Assembly: GCA_011109175.1 (NCBI GenBank)
Contig: RDEW01000002.1
Span: 934,676-998,675, forward strand
Source: Dicyema japonicum
Lineage: Eukaryota; Dicyemida; Rhombozoa; Dicyemidae
Direction of reading: 5' to 3'
Length of the DNA: 64,000 nucleotides
The notes below the pieces were generated by a model. That model was not told the DNA's origin, did no database searches, and saw only the letters and a list, made by a program, of their open reading frames with translations. A program made the translations under genes and the position numbers. Of the stretch, positions 55,400 to 64,000 are shown in pieces; position 1 is the first letter of the stretch, and every line of letters starts with the position of its first letter.

Positions 55400-56620
55400 C
55401 TAAACGAATAAGCCACATGTTAATCATGGAACATTCTGAATGCGATGATAAAGAAGAGCCTTTTCCCTTCCTCGACTGCTTGCGTCAGCAAGGTCTATCA
55501 ACAAGTCATCGTACCTACTATTGAATATGCCTGCTCCGCCTGGAGGTTTGCGATTCCCCCTTCGAGAGTGGACCGTTTGAACTCCCTCAGGCGGAGAATT
55601 ATGCACCACACGGACATCAACATTGGCGACCTCGTATCTGATGAGGCAACGTTGAAGAATGGCAAGTGTTTCCTACGTTTCTGCAAGGAACTGGAAAACC
55701 CACTCAAGGAAAAGGTGGCCCATGCAGAGGAATTTCGGTCGGTAATAAAAAAGTGCACGCCGATTGAATTCCTTTGCAGAAGGAAGGGAAGACGCTTCCG
55801 GAATGCGGTTGGATCATCAGAAGACCAAATGAAGAGAGTTCGGATGTTGTTGGAGGCTGGGATCACCTAATTAGTTACAGGGTTGTTGAAAATCAAAAAA
55901 ATCAGATTTTTTGAATTAAATGATTTTTATTCGGAAACAAAGTAAAATAAAAATAAAAACAATGGAAATCGTTTTTATTTATTTAAAAGCTTGTAAACAA
56001 AGACAAGTTTGGCAGCACCAATTGATGACGAGAGGGTAACACGATCGAGCAATGAACCACCAATTTGATGACGAGAGGGTAAACGATACCCAGGAAGAAG
56101 CATTTGGACGAATTTTACAAATTCCGGATGTTCTACAGCAGCAAAAAGAGTGTTACTGGAATATATGTATCTAGTGAGTTGCATATCATCAAATTTTTCT
56201 TCGATGACGTCGTCGTAGTAACGAAATTGATTAAAGACTGGTCCCTCATTCTTGGGAGGAATTCGCTGATCAAATCAGGTTTCGACGGATTTTCGGGTAT
56301 ATCAATATTAGTTCGGCATAACAAATGATGCTGCCTCATCCGAGACCTTGTACCTCCTTCCCGCAATTACGGCATCTGGCTCGACTCCCGGTCTTTCCAG
56401 GGATAATACGTTTATCGAAGTGAACCCACAAGGCATCACGCTTTCTTTCAGACATTAAAAAAATTTAAATGATTTTTTTTGATTTTTTTAATGATTTAAA
56501 TCATTGATTTTTTTGTTGATTAAAGTTAAATGATTTAAATCTAACAACCCTGATCAGTTAGTTTTGACCTATCTTTCCTGGTGGTCTTGGGGTTAAATAA
56601 ATAAATGTTAATCATCTTTG
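55400..56620 (+). pseudogene. LINE 3' end, interrupted by a hAT element
   Basis: The frame 55445-55870 reads V-I-V-P-T-I-E-Y-A-C-S-A-W, R-L-N-S-L-R-R-R-I-M-H-H-T-D-I-N-I-G-D-L, paralogous to 63078-63335 (-). The 3' UTR resumes after the hAT at 56561 ('GTTTTGACCTATCTTTCC') and ends in (AAAT)n at about 56605. Confidence 0.85.
55878..56552 (-). mobile_element. Internally deleted hAT transposon
   Basis: 675 bp. Termini CAGGGTTGTT...AACAACCCTG; flanked by 8-bp ATTAGTTA / ATCAGTTA (one mismatch), the hAT hallmark size. The uninterrupted target is seen at about 63077-63084. The minus strand encodes a BED-type zinc finger (L-W-V-H-F-D-K, A-R-C-R-N-C-G-K, then in another frame R-M-R-Q-H-H) and the transposase start F-A-A-V-E-H-P-E-F-V-K-F, L-P-G-Y-R-L-P-S-R. 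The catalytic core is missing, and two frame breaks are present. A ~20-bp segment (ACCCTCTCGTCATCAA) is duplicated within it. Confidence 0.88.
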
Positions 56621-56647
56621 ATCGCATTAAGCAAACGTGCATCATAT

Positions 56648-56770
56648 AGTCCAACTGAGAATGTTGGGCGCTCTCACATTCCCTTAGAGTCATTGGAGAC
56701 TTTGTTCCGAAAAGGATTTGATTGATCTGTTACAAAAAATTTCATCACAATGGTTAGGTGAGGAAAGCCA
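56648..56770. repeat. Dispersed short repeat
   Basis: Shares 'GTCCAACTGAGA' and 'TCCCTTAGA.TCATT' with 44483-44540. Confidence 0.45.
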
Positions 56771-56999
56771 AAACCTCAGATCAACTCCAGAGACAGAAAT
56801 ATCATGATTCGTGAGTAAATTATCATTTGCAACAAATATATTTCAATATGTCTCCTATTTACTAACCGCTTTCACCTTTGTGATAGGGTAGATTTTTCAT
56901 GTAAAACACAAAAGCCATCCGAAGACGATTACAATGAAATACTTGATTATAGTAAACCCCCTACAGTAGACCAATCATATACTCTTTTCTGAGAAACAT

Positions 57000-57270
57000 C
57001 CGGGTAAACCTGGCCTGTCTACAATGTAGCCATCAGCCTTTTTTTCCGACATACGTAAACTGGATGATGTAAAAGATGTTCTCTGTTCCTTTGCAACCTC
57101 TCTGAATTGACAGCAAATCACTTATCTGAATGTTCTTAACTAATACGCTGTTCATCTGCAAAAACCAAAGTTACCGATATATGGGAGCCACCGACATTTT
57201 CTGCGTTTTACTTAATAGCCGCTGGTCTCCTACAAGTTAGTGAGGTCGGGGTTACTTAACTAACTGATAA
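57000..57270 (+). repeat. Dispersed repeat C, copy 3 (uninterrupted)
   Basis: Continuous relative of 37320-37479 + 39226-39345. The TA at 57141-57142 corresponds to the transposon insertion site. Confidence 0.8.
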
Positions 57271-58204
57271 GTTAGATTTCTCAGATCATCGTGTTCTTAC
57301 ATGTTTTTAATTTTTGCAGGCCTGATCCTCATCATGATTATCATAAAATGTTCTACGTCATAATTTTTACTTATGATATTTTGACTATTTGATGGACTGA
57401 ACCCTTATCATTTATGAACTTAGACTACCACTTAAAATACTTGAAATCAATTTATTTAAACACTTAATAGAATGTTCCTCTGACAACCACCAGTGAAATC
57501 ACATGGAATGGCTATTTCATTTCCCGTCGATCCTCAGTCAGTTTGGAAATCCTCGACCCCAGTGATCTCAAAAATGAGACTTTTCAATATTATTATACTT
57601 AATGTCAATTGTTTGTTATTTAAACCATATAATTAATTTACGTAATAAAGTGTTTTCCACTAAAGTCAATGGGTCCCCTGTTATCAACTCGTACATGAGG
57701 AAAATTGAGGAACATAAAAGATGAGAGTTAACTATTTAATAGTGCTAATTGGAAAGAAAGGGGACTTTCAGGAAGACATAGCTGTAGAAAGAAGGGGGCC
57801 TTCCAAACTCTTATACGCATGAGGAAGCTGAAAATTGGAATAGAGGTTTTGATTTTTCCATTCGAACGCGTTATTGTCCCGTCGCTTGTATACGAATATG
57901 AGTGCTGGTGCTAAACTCTAAAAAACCAGATATCGCAGTTAGAAAAACAAGAAAAGCAGCTATCAAGCTTGCAATAAAAAGAGAGATAAAAAAAGCTCTG
58001 CAGAAGTTTTCCGGTTCTGTGACGGATCTGACCTTTTCTAAGGAAACAGTTGATTCGAGAGCATGTGCACGTTATGGGAGCATACAGAGAATGAGTCTAT
58101 TTTGAGAAGTACCCGAGCATAGATGATGAAAACGGCTACGTTTTTCTCTCAATACCTGAAGATAATTATTTGTATTTGATTTTATTCAGCCGAATTAGTC
58201 AATG
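57271..58204. other. Intergenic, no clear gene
   Basis: A basic 67-codon plus frame (57902-58105; R-K-A-A-I-K-L-A-I-K-R-E-I-K-K-A) is unrecognised. A coding-like fragment E-I-L-D-P-S-D-L lies at 57545-57575. Confidence 0.4.
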
Positions 58205-58450
58205 TAATAAGTGTCGTACCAAATACAGATGATTCCTAGTTCGAATCTCGCTACTGTCAGCTTAAACGAAGGTTTAACGCATTTATGATGCTTGTTGGAG
58301 TGACGGCGTCAGGAACCTTATTGTCTTAGCCACTTATACGCCAACAAAATAGAAAGGAACCAAAGTAAACTTTGATGGCTTGTACACTGTTCTCCACTTA
58401 ACAAAGTGTAAAGCATAGGCCTGAGCGGGAGATGAGTACTGTAAACATAG
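58205..58450 (+). mobile_element. SINE family A, degenerate
   Basis: B-box 'AGTTCGAATCTCGCTACTG' as at 17638; tail 'CTTAACAAAGTGTAAAGC'. Confidence 0.65.
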
Positions 58451-58525
58451 TCGACTAGTAATACTGATAATAAAATTGTTTTTAAACTAAAATGTAATAT
58501 TTATAACTAAGACTATATTTTAAAA

Positions 58526-59320
58526 CTATATTTTATCTGTCTGGTCGTTTCCGTTTATTTGGTAGTTTTGATCGTTCGCATCATATGGAGGACAAAAACA
58601 AACAATAAATGTATAAGGTATTAAGTACGGAGGATATGGGTAGCTCATATTTTCTGGGTATTGATCTCTCCCCCAATCGCAGGTGATTCTGAGTCCATTT
58701 AATACGGTTCTATTGTTGCAATAAATCGCACTTGCGGCTGCATGATGAGAAAAAGCTAAATCATTAACAAAAAGCATACACGACAAAACAATACTTTTTT
58801 GATGCAAAGGTCTTAACCTCACGAATATCTCCATGGGTAGCGAAGAATGGTGTAATATCACCTGCAGTTACATTAGGGTGGACGTTTCCTACGTATACAG
58901 TTCTATTTATATAGTTTCCAGCAGCACTGACTTCCTCTAAACTCCTCCAAGCTAAAATGACAACGAATCATACCTCTCATTTGAGGTCTCGCTTCCTTGA
59001 CCTGAACTCGACGACCTCTGATTTCGACCCCATTCATTTCCCGAATAGCTCGCTGTCGTTCCTACTATAACTACAATCACTACTTCTGTGGTGGAAAATT
59101 CTATAAAGGCATAGTTCAACCTGTGAGGATTGTTTACTGTAGAATTCTCCGATTTGAGTCTTACTTCACTATTTCAGTGTAATTATATGCTACTCACATT
59201 ATTCTGCCAATGTGTTGAAAGGTTTCACGTAGCATTCCCTCCGTGACGCTATTTGTCAATTCTCCCACGTATACAGTTTTGCCTCCCTTTCTTCGTGATT
59301 TGAGTTGCCGTTGTTCATTT
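58526..59320 (-). CDS. Two-RRM RNA-binding protein (TIA-1-like), 5' incomplete
   Basis: Enters after an acceptor 'TTATCATTTAG' at 59321. RRM 1: K-T-V-Y-V-G-E-L-T-N-S (RNP2), M-L-R-E-T-F-Q-H-I-G, N-Y-A-F-I-E-F (RNP1), R-A-I-R-E-M-N-G-V. Linker V-K-E-A-R-P-Q-M-R. RRM 2: R-T-V-Y-V-G-N-V-H-P-N-V (RNP2), F-F-A-T-H-G-D-I-R-E-V-K-T-F, K-Y-C-F-V (RNP1), then A-A-A-S-A-I-Y-C-N-N and I-T-C-D-W-G-R-D. Introns of 29, 22 and 22 nt fit in RRM 1 and the linker. The junction after K-Y-C-F-V is off by one. The C-terminus is Tyr/Pro rich. W-G-R after RRM 2 recalls TIA-1 RRM 3. It likely binds U-rich RNA. No start codon was found within the visible exon. Confidence 0.75.
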
Positions 59321-59451
59321 CTAAATGATAAGTTGTCATTAAAATTAAATAGTGGGATTTATAATTGATTAGTTATATTAAAATTAAAAAAGTCAATACA
59401 GACAGTGTAATTCGATAGACAATTACACTTTTTTAAAACTTTGCCTAATAA

Positions 59452-59640
59452 ATTTATCCTTCATAAGCTGCACCTGCAGTAAATATTACCAGAATGCGCA
59501 CTAATCTTTATTCTAAAATGCTAAACAGCATATATTTTCTATAAATTATCCTTCCATAAGCTGTAAATATTACCAGAATAGGACTAATCTTTATTGTAAA
59601 ATGCTAAACAGCATATATTTTCTATAAATAATTGCATTCA
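59452..59640. repeat. Tandem duplication, ~95-bp unit, two copies
   Basis: 'TTATCCTTCATAAGCTG' through 'GCATATATTTTCTATAAAT' is repeated head to tail with small indels. Confidence 0.85.
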
Positions 59641-59649
59641 TAATAATAC

Positions 59650-61239
59650 TGCATTGCATTGACATTAAATTGATCATAAATACAAGTAATAGAGGAGAGG
59701 AGTAACGACCACAACCTGAATCCATTCTAGTTTTACGGGATTAAATTATTATCAATGCTTATTTAACGCGCTTGTAAACGATTCTTTGAATATATACAAG
59801 TGAGGAGGCAATTAAGGACACGTGCTTTTACAATATTTAAACTAATTTTGAGGGATCATTGACTTGAGGGATACGATCTTATTGGCTGGGATAATATCCC
59901 CCATTCTGGTTATGTCGCAGTGTCTGGTAGAGAATGTCCCCCAGTACTTGTCTACCCCATTATTCTAATCAATATTCAGGGCAATGTCAGGAATGTTTCA
60001 AGAAATTATAGTTTTGGACGTAAAGCATGCTGGAAGTGTTTTCATCGATTTTCGATACTTACCGCTGATGAATTTTTGATCATGTAAAACCTTCCGACTT
60101 TGTTGTCTCCAGTGGACCACATTGATTCTAGAATATTCGACATTGAGGATCACCACAGGTAGAATTGTTCTATGTTATACTTGTGACTAGAGTATTTTCT
60201 GAGGCGGGGACATGAGCTAGAATTTATTAAAGAATAAATAAAATTGATTAAAATTAAATATAACAAAATAATAAATTAATAAACGTGATAGTTGTTGAGA
60301 ATAATTGAGCACAATTCGAAGAATTGCTTCACTTTCACGTGTAGAGGAAATGTTGTTTGGGAAAATAACACCCCGATCGAGTTTCTCCCAAAGGAAGCTT
60401 AATAGCAGTTACTGGGAGAGACCATTTTGTCTAACTAGTGATTCGATCAAGCCCCTGTTTAGTTTAATATTTTATTAAAATGGTACCAGTAAAAACTTCA
60501 TGTATTGATCTGACTAATTAGCTTACTATTTTAGGAAGAGGAATTCAAATTTTAGCACGTGGCCTAAATTATCGGTGATTATTGTTACTCCAAAATAGTC
60601 CAAAATATTTAATTTGATAAACAATAGATTAAATAAAGAAATTGAGGATCTTTTCTCGATCGGTTCACTTGCATGTATTTTCTGTCGAGACAACTAGAGG
60701 TACAAGCAGGAAGTCTTTGTCTTTCATCAAGAGGCAGGGACGTGTGGCTACACACTGAACCATGACGTCTATAAAACAATTGTCTTTGTTGTTACGTGGG
60801 AAGCAATGTGGGGATCAATAGTTAAAACTTAATTGTTCTTGTTTTAAAAATACCAAATAATTATGCTTGACAGAAAATAAGGGATATCAGTGGAGTCTTC
60901 TGGCCCAAGACGATGTCTTTTCTAAGATCGCTTGGGTCAATGATTTCAAAAGTTAGTAATGAGCGTAGGGAAACCGAATAGTTGTTCAAGGATTTCTCTG
61001 GCAGTTTTCATGGGTAACATCCATTCCATCATATCAGTTGGATGCAAGTCGAATTTTCTCTTGATAACTTGTATGTAGCTTATAGCCGGAGATTTAAGAT
61101 AAAAAATAATAAGCAGACTGATGTAATATTGTGTTTCTAACGGGGGATTTAGTGTTTTTGTAATTACATTTGTTGGATTAACTAATAACTCTACTACTTT
61201 CTGAAACTGACCTATGCGTGAGAATAGGAACTAAGCATT
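59650..61239. other. Intergenic, no gene seen
   Basis: AT-rich. The only coding-like trace is the minus-strand D-P-S-D-L-R-K fragment at about 60925-61000. Confidence 0.45.
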
Positions 61240-62060
61240 CAAGGAGTTGCAGTCCAACATGGACACTCCACAAGGAAATTCCTTGTCGCCAATTCTATTC
61301 ATCATATACCTCGTAGCTGCCCTCAGGGAGCTGAGGAAAGATATGGGTTCCAAATACAAAGACAATCGAAATTACTATATGCAGATGATGTAGACTTTGT
61401 GTCTACTGACCAGGAAACACTTGACCAAATTTTACTCCAAGCCAAACTTATTTTGAATAAATGGGATCTGCAAACCACAAAAACTATACACGAATTTGAA
61501 CGAGCAAAATCAAAAAATGATGAATGCTGGAGACATACAAAAACTCGGCTCACTACTAGGTGACGCCGAGGATATTTGTCTAAGGAAAATGCTGACTAAC
61601 ATATACTTCAAAAAATGTACAACATCTGGAGAAGAAGCATGCATCACTGAAACTTCGTGTGAGACTATACGACACGTTTGTTAAGCCAATATTGCTATAC
61701 AATTCCGGAACATGGGGACTTTCGAAAAACGATTTAGAGAAGCTATATTTTTCACAGAAGCCACTGCGAATATTGACTGGAATTCTGGAAAAATCGAAAA
61801 ACTATATACTCTATGTAAATCAGACCAATTAGCATGGACATAATTTTACCGAAATGGGAACTATTTGGACATATTCTTAGACTGGATCCGACTACTCAGT
61901 GTAACAGAATAATGGAAGAATATTTCTACTGCGCCGGAAGTCACGGATTTCAAGGCAGACCAATAAATACACTTCCAATTTGCTTAAAAATGATTACGAA
62001 ACAACAGGTTGTAAAGTGGTGACAGCAGACGATCTGGTCGATGTTAGAATTAGGGCAAGA
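61240..62060 (+). pseudogene. LINE reverse-transcriptase remnant
   Basis: Plus strand reads D-T-P-Q-G-N-S-L-S-P-I-L-F-I-I-Y, L-Y-A-D-D-V-D-F-V-S (in-frame TAG just after ADDV), L-G-S-L-L-G-D-A-E-D-I, F-V-K-P-I-L-L-Y-N-S-G-T-W-G-L and L-F-G-H-I-L-R-L-D. Stops and frame breaks between blocks show it is dead. Confidence 0.85.
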
Positions 62061-62735
62061 AACAAGATGGCGTGAGCGAGGATGGCTGTAAAGCATGGCT
62101 CAAGTAAAACCCTTTTATGGCTATGCGAAGGAGCTTTTAACTAACAAATTGGATTAACTACTTTCCGCATTTTTATTAAAAGAGCTTAATTTATCGAAAT
62201 TTTGGTTTAAAGTGAGTAAAACTAAGCTTTTCGCTTTCTCAGACTGGATTATAGCTCAAATTTGTCAGCTCATGTTACTATGAGCCAAATTTCCCTTATG
62301 GTGCCTATCAGGGATTTTACCACGAATTCACATAAACTAAGCATAAACGAAAATACCTAACTCGAAAAGTATTATTCAATATAATGGGGTCCCGAAGAAA
62401 TGTTGCCATAGCTTTTCTACAATCGCGGCTTTACCAATTGTTCTAACGTGGGTTGCAAAAGTGAGAAGAGTATTAGAGAAACAGTCTTCCCATGTGTTAA
62501 ATCAATTTCCTCCTTTGAATAATAAATTTTGTTATAAAATCAATTATATATGGGAATTATTACTATTAGCACTTTCTCGAAAGCCATAATATTTATAGTC
62601 CCTCATGTGCAACCAAAGAAACAATTTTGGATGTCAGTCTCTTCCACGCACCTCTATTCTTAATGCGTACAGGTCATCAGAGGATTTCAATTCTTGTTTT
62701 AGGTTTTAAGTCCCTTTGTTGGACGACTGACAAAG

Positions 62736-62960
62736 TTATCCTATGTTTTTTACTAAACGGCCCTCATGGCAAACATAGCAGTCTTCCATAGCTCTGTTTG
62801 GTGGGGATGCCAACTCCATCCTCAGGAAATTTCCGAATAACCTCCAACGAGACTTTATTATCTCCAGGCTTATCGGCATACACCCACATTTCTTGTAGAT
62901 CCTTTTGCATAGATCATTATCGGCCAGCACATTCCTGTTATTTTTCCCAGGTGATTCCTG
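62736..62960 (-). pseudogene. LINE C-terminal remnant, same family as 61240-62060
   Basis: Minus strand: S-R-W-R-L-F-G-N-F-L-R-M-E, N-R-A-M-E-D-C-Y, parallel to K-W-E-L-F-G-H-I-L-R-L-D of the plus-strand copy. Confidence 0.7.
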
Positions 62961-63009
62961 TGGAAGAGCTCTCCACTTCTCGTTTGAGGTACTCCAGTCT
63001 GGGAAATCA

Positions 63010-63790
63010 AGTAAATTGGCTTTATGATAACGGTTTTTTTAACTCCAAAACTACCAAGAAAGATAGGTCAAAACTAACTAATTAGGTGATCCCAGCCTCC
63101 AAAAACATCCGAACTCTCTTCGTATGGTCTTCTGATGACCCAACCGCATTCCAGAAGCGCCTTCTCTTTCTTCTGCGTGCACTTTATTATAACCGACCGA
63201 AATTCCTCTGCATGGGCCACCTTTTCCTTGAAACGGGTTTCCCAGTTCCTCGCAAAAACGCAGGAAACCCTGGCCATTCTTAAACGTCACCTTATCAGAA
63301 ACGAGGCCGCCAATGGAGATGTCAGTGTGGTGCATAATTTTCCGCCTGAGAGTTCAAACGATCAATTCTCGAAGAGGGAATGGGAAATCTCCAGGCGGAG
63401 TAGGAACAATGACTTTTTGGTAGACCTTGTTGACGCAAGCAACAGGGGGAAAAAGCTCTTCTTTATGATCGCCTTTGAAATGTTCCATTTCCGAAGACCC
63501 TTGGCAAGCACCTCCTCCACGAGACTCAAGAACGTCATCAGAAAGTCTAAAACTACCCCAAGGATCTTCTGGGTCGGCGTAGAAGGGATAGAAGTATCTC
63601 CAAAAAACAGTTCGAGTCCATCCTTAAATCTTCTATCAGTAGTGAAAATGGTGAACTGGGATTTAGATGCTGACACAACATATTTGCAGATAGGCATGAT
63701 AACGGTTTTAAACAAATTCGATAAATTAATAAAAACTTGAAATTCAATTAATCGTATTGAAATTATCAATTAATTTTATTTAATTTGCAT
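63010..63790 (-). pseudogene. LINE RT C-terminal part and 3' end
   Basis: Minus strand: Y-V-V-S-A-S-K-S-Q-F-T-I-F, I-L-G-V-V-L-D-F, A-K-G-L-R-K-W-N, then in another frame M-H-H-T-D-I-S-I-G-G-L-V-S-D-K. Same family as 55400-55877. Contains the uninterrupted site of the hAT insertion near 63077-63084. Confidence 0.8.
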
Positions 63791-63814
63791 ATAAAGTCAA
63801 AACAGATATTACTG

Positions 63815-64000
63815 TTGAATGAAGTAACCCAAGGATCCCCATTATCACCAGTGCTTTTCAATTTATACAAAAGTGATATCCCATCTCACTTAAAGAAAAT
63901 TGTCTTTTATCATACGCGACGACATTTCCCTTGCTGCCAGACATCAAGATTATCAAATTCTAACAGAACTGTGCAGGACATGTTACACCATGTATCCACT
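63815..64000 (+). pseudogene. LINE RT fragment running off the window
   Basis: Plus strand: E-V-T-Q-G-S-P-L-S-P-V-L-F-N-L-Y, then after a 1-nt loss the D-D-I-S-L-A-A-R-H-Q-D-Y that follows the Y-A-D-D position. The break falls inside the active-site codons. Confidence 0.8.

Noticed and set aside
1..64000. Nucleomorph, ciliate or prokaryotic origin suggested by tiny introns and AT content
   Set aside because: The standard genetic code works, the gene set (bHLH-PAS, BAZ1A-like, PTGES2-like, DR1) is animal-like, and non-LTR, hAT and Tc1/mariner elements are abundant; stop codons TAA, TAG and TGA all act as stops.

Overview
The window looks like nuclear DNA of a small, AT-rich metazoan genome. 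Real genes are recognisable only after removing spliceosomal introns of about 19-29 nt, nearly all GT-AG. In the clearest genes (PTGES2-like, DR1, IGBP1-like, ankyrin, BAZ1A/ACF1-like, bHLH-PAS) removing these micro-introns restores continuous, family-typical reading frames. Introns of 21-26 nt in animal-type genes, together with many non-LTR retrotransposons, fit what is published for dicyemid mesozoans. That assignment is an inference from intron size and gene content, not a database match.

Layout. 0-1.4 kb: an unrecognised multi-exon gene. 1.5-16.4 kb: a repeat-dense zone with a tandem array, duplicated blocks, broken LINEs, hAT-like remnants and two inverted copies of an ABHD11-like alpha/beta hydrolase, one split by an apparently full-length two-ORF LINE with an 11-bp target-site duplication. 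16.5-17.3 kb: a low-complexity two-exon gene (-). 17.6-18.7 kb: SINE and LINE pieces. 19.8-30.2 kb: the gene-rich core, all on +: PTGES2-like, a ~20-exon ankyrin-repeat gene with one repeat per exon, and a large unrecognised gene built of 'YD..G.P' repeats followed by acidic exons. 30.5-32.4 kb: a 5'-truncated retroelement with a nuclease-like C-terminus and a 12-bp TSD. 32.8-33.3 kb: IGBP1/TAP42 C-terminal exons (-). 35.3-36.6 kb: a LINE 3' end abutting DR1 (NC2-beta). 37.5-39.2 kb: a Tc1/mariner-type element with an intact transposase and unusual 21-bp subterminal arrays. 41.7-42.8 kb: a short HIF/SIM-type bHLH-PAS gene. 45.3-46 kb: an Emi1-type zinc-binding exon (-). 49.8-53.1 kb: a BAZ1A/ACF1-like chromatin-remodelling subunit (-). 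53.5-57.3 kb: LINE remnants, one carrying a nested hAT element. 58.5-59.3 kb: a two-RRM RNA-binding protein (-). 61.2-64 kb: several RT fragments.

The host genes do not form a pathway; they are housekeeping and regulatory genes packed with little spacing between repeat-rich islands. Several host-like genes contain single frame breaks; whether these are sequencing errors, decay or unusual decoding cannot be settled from the sequence alone.
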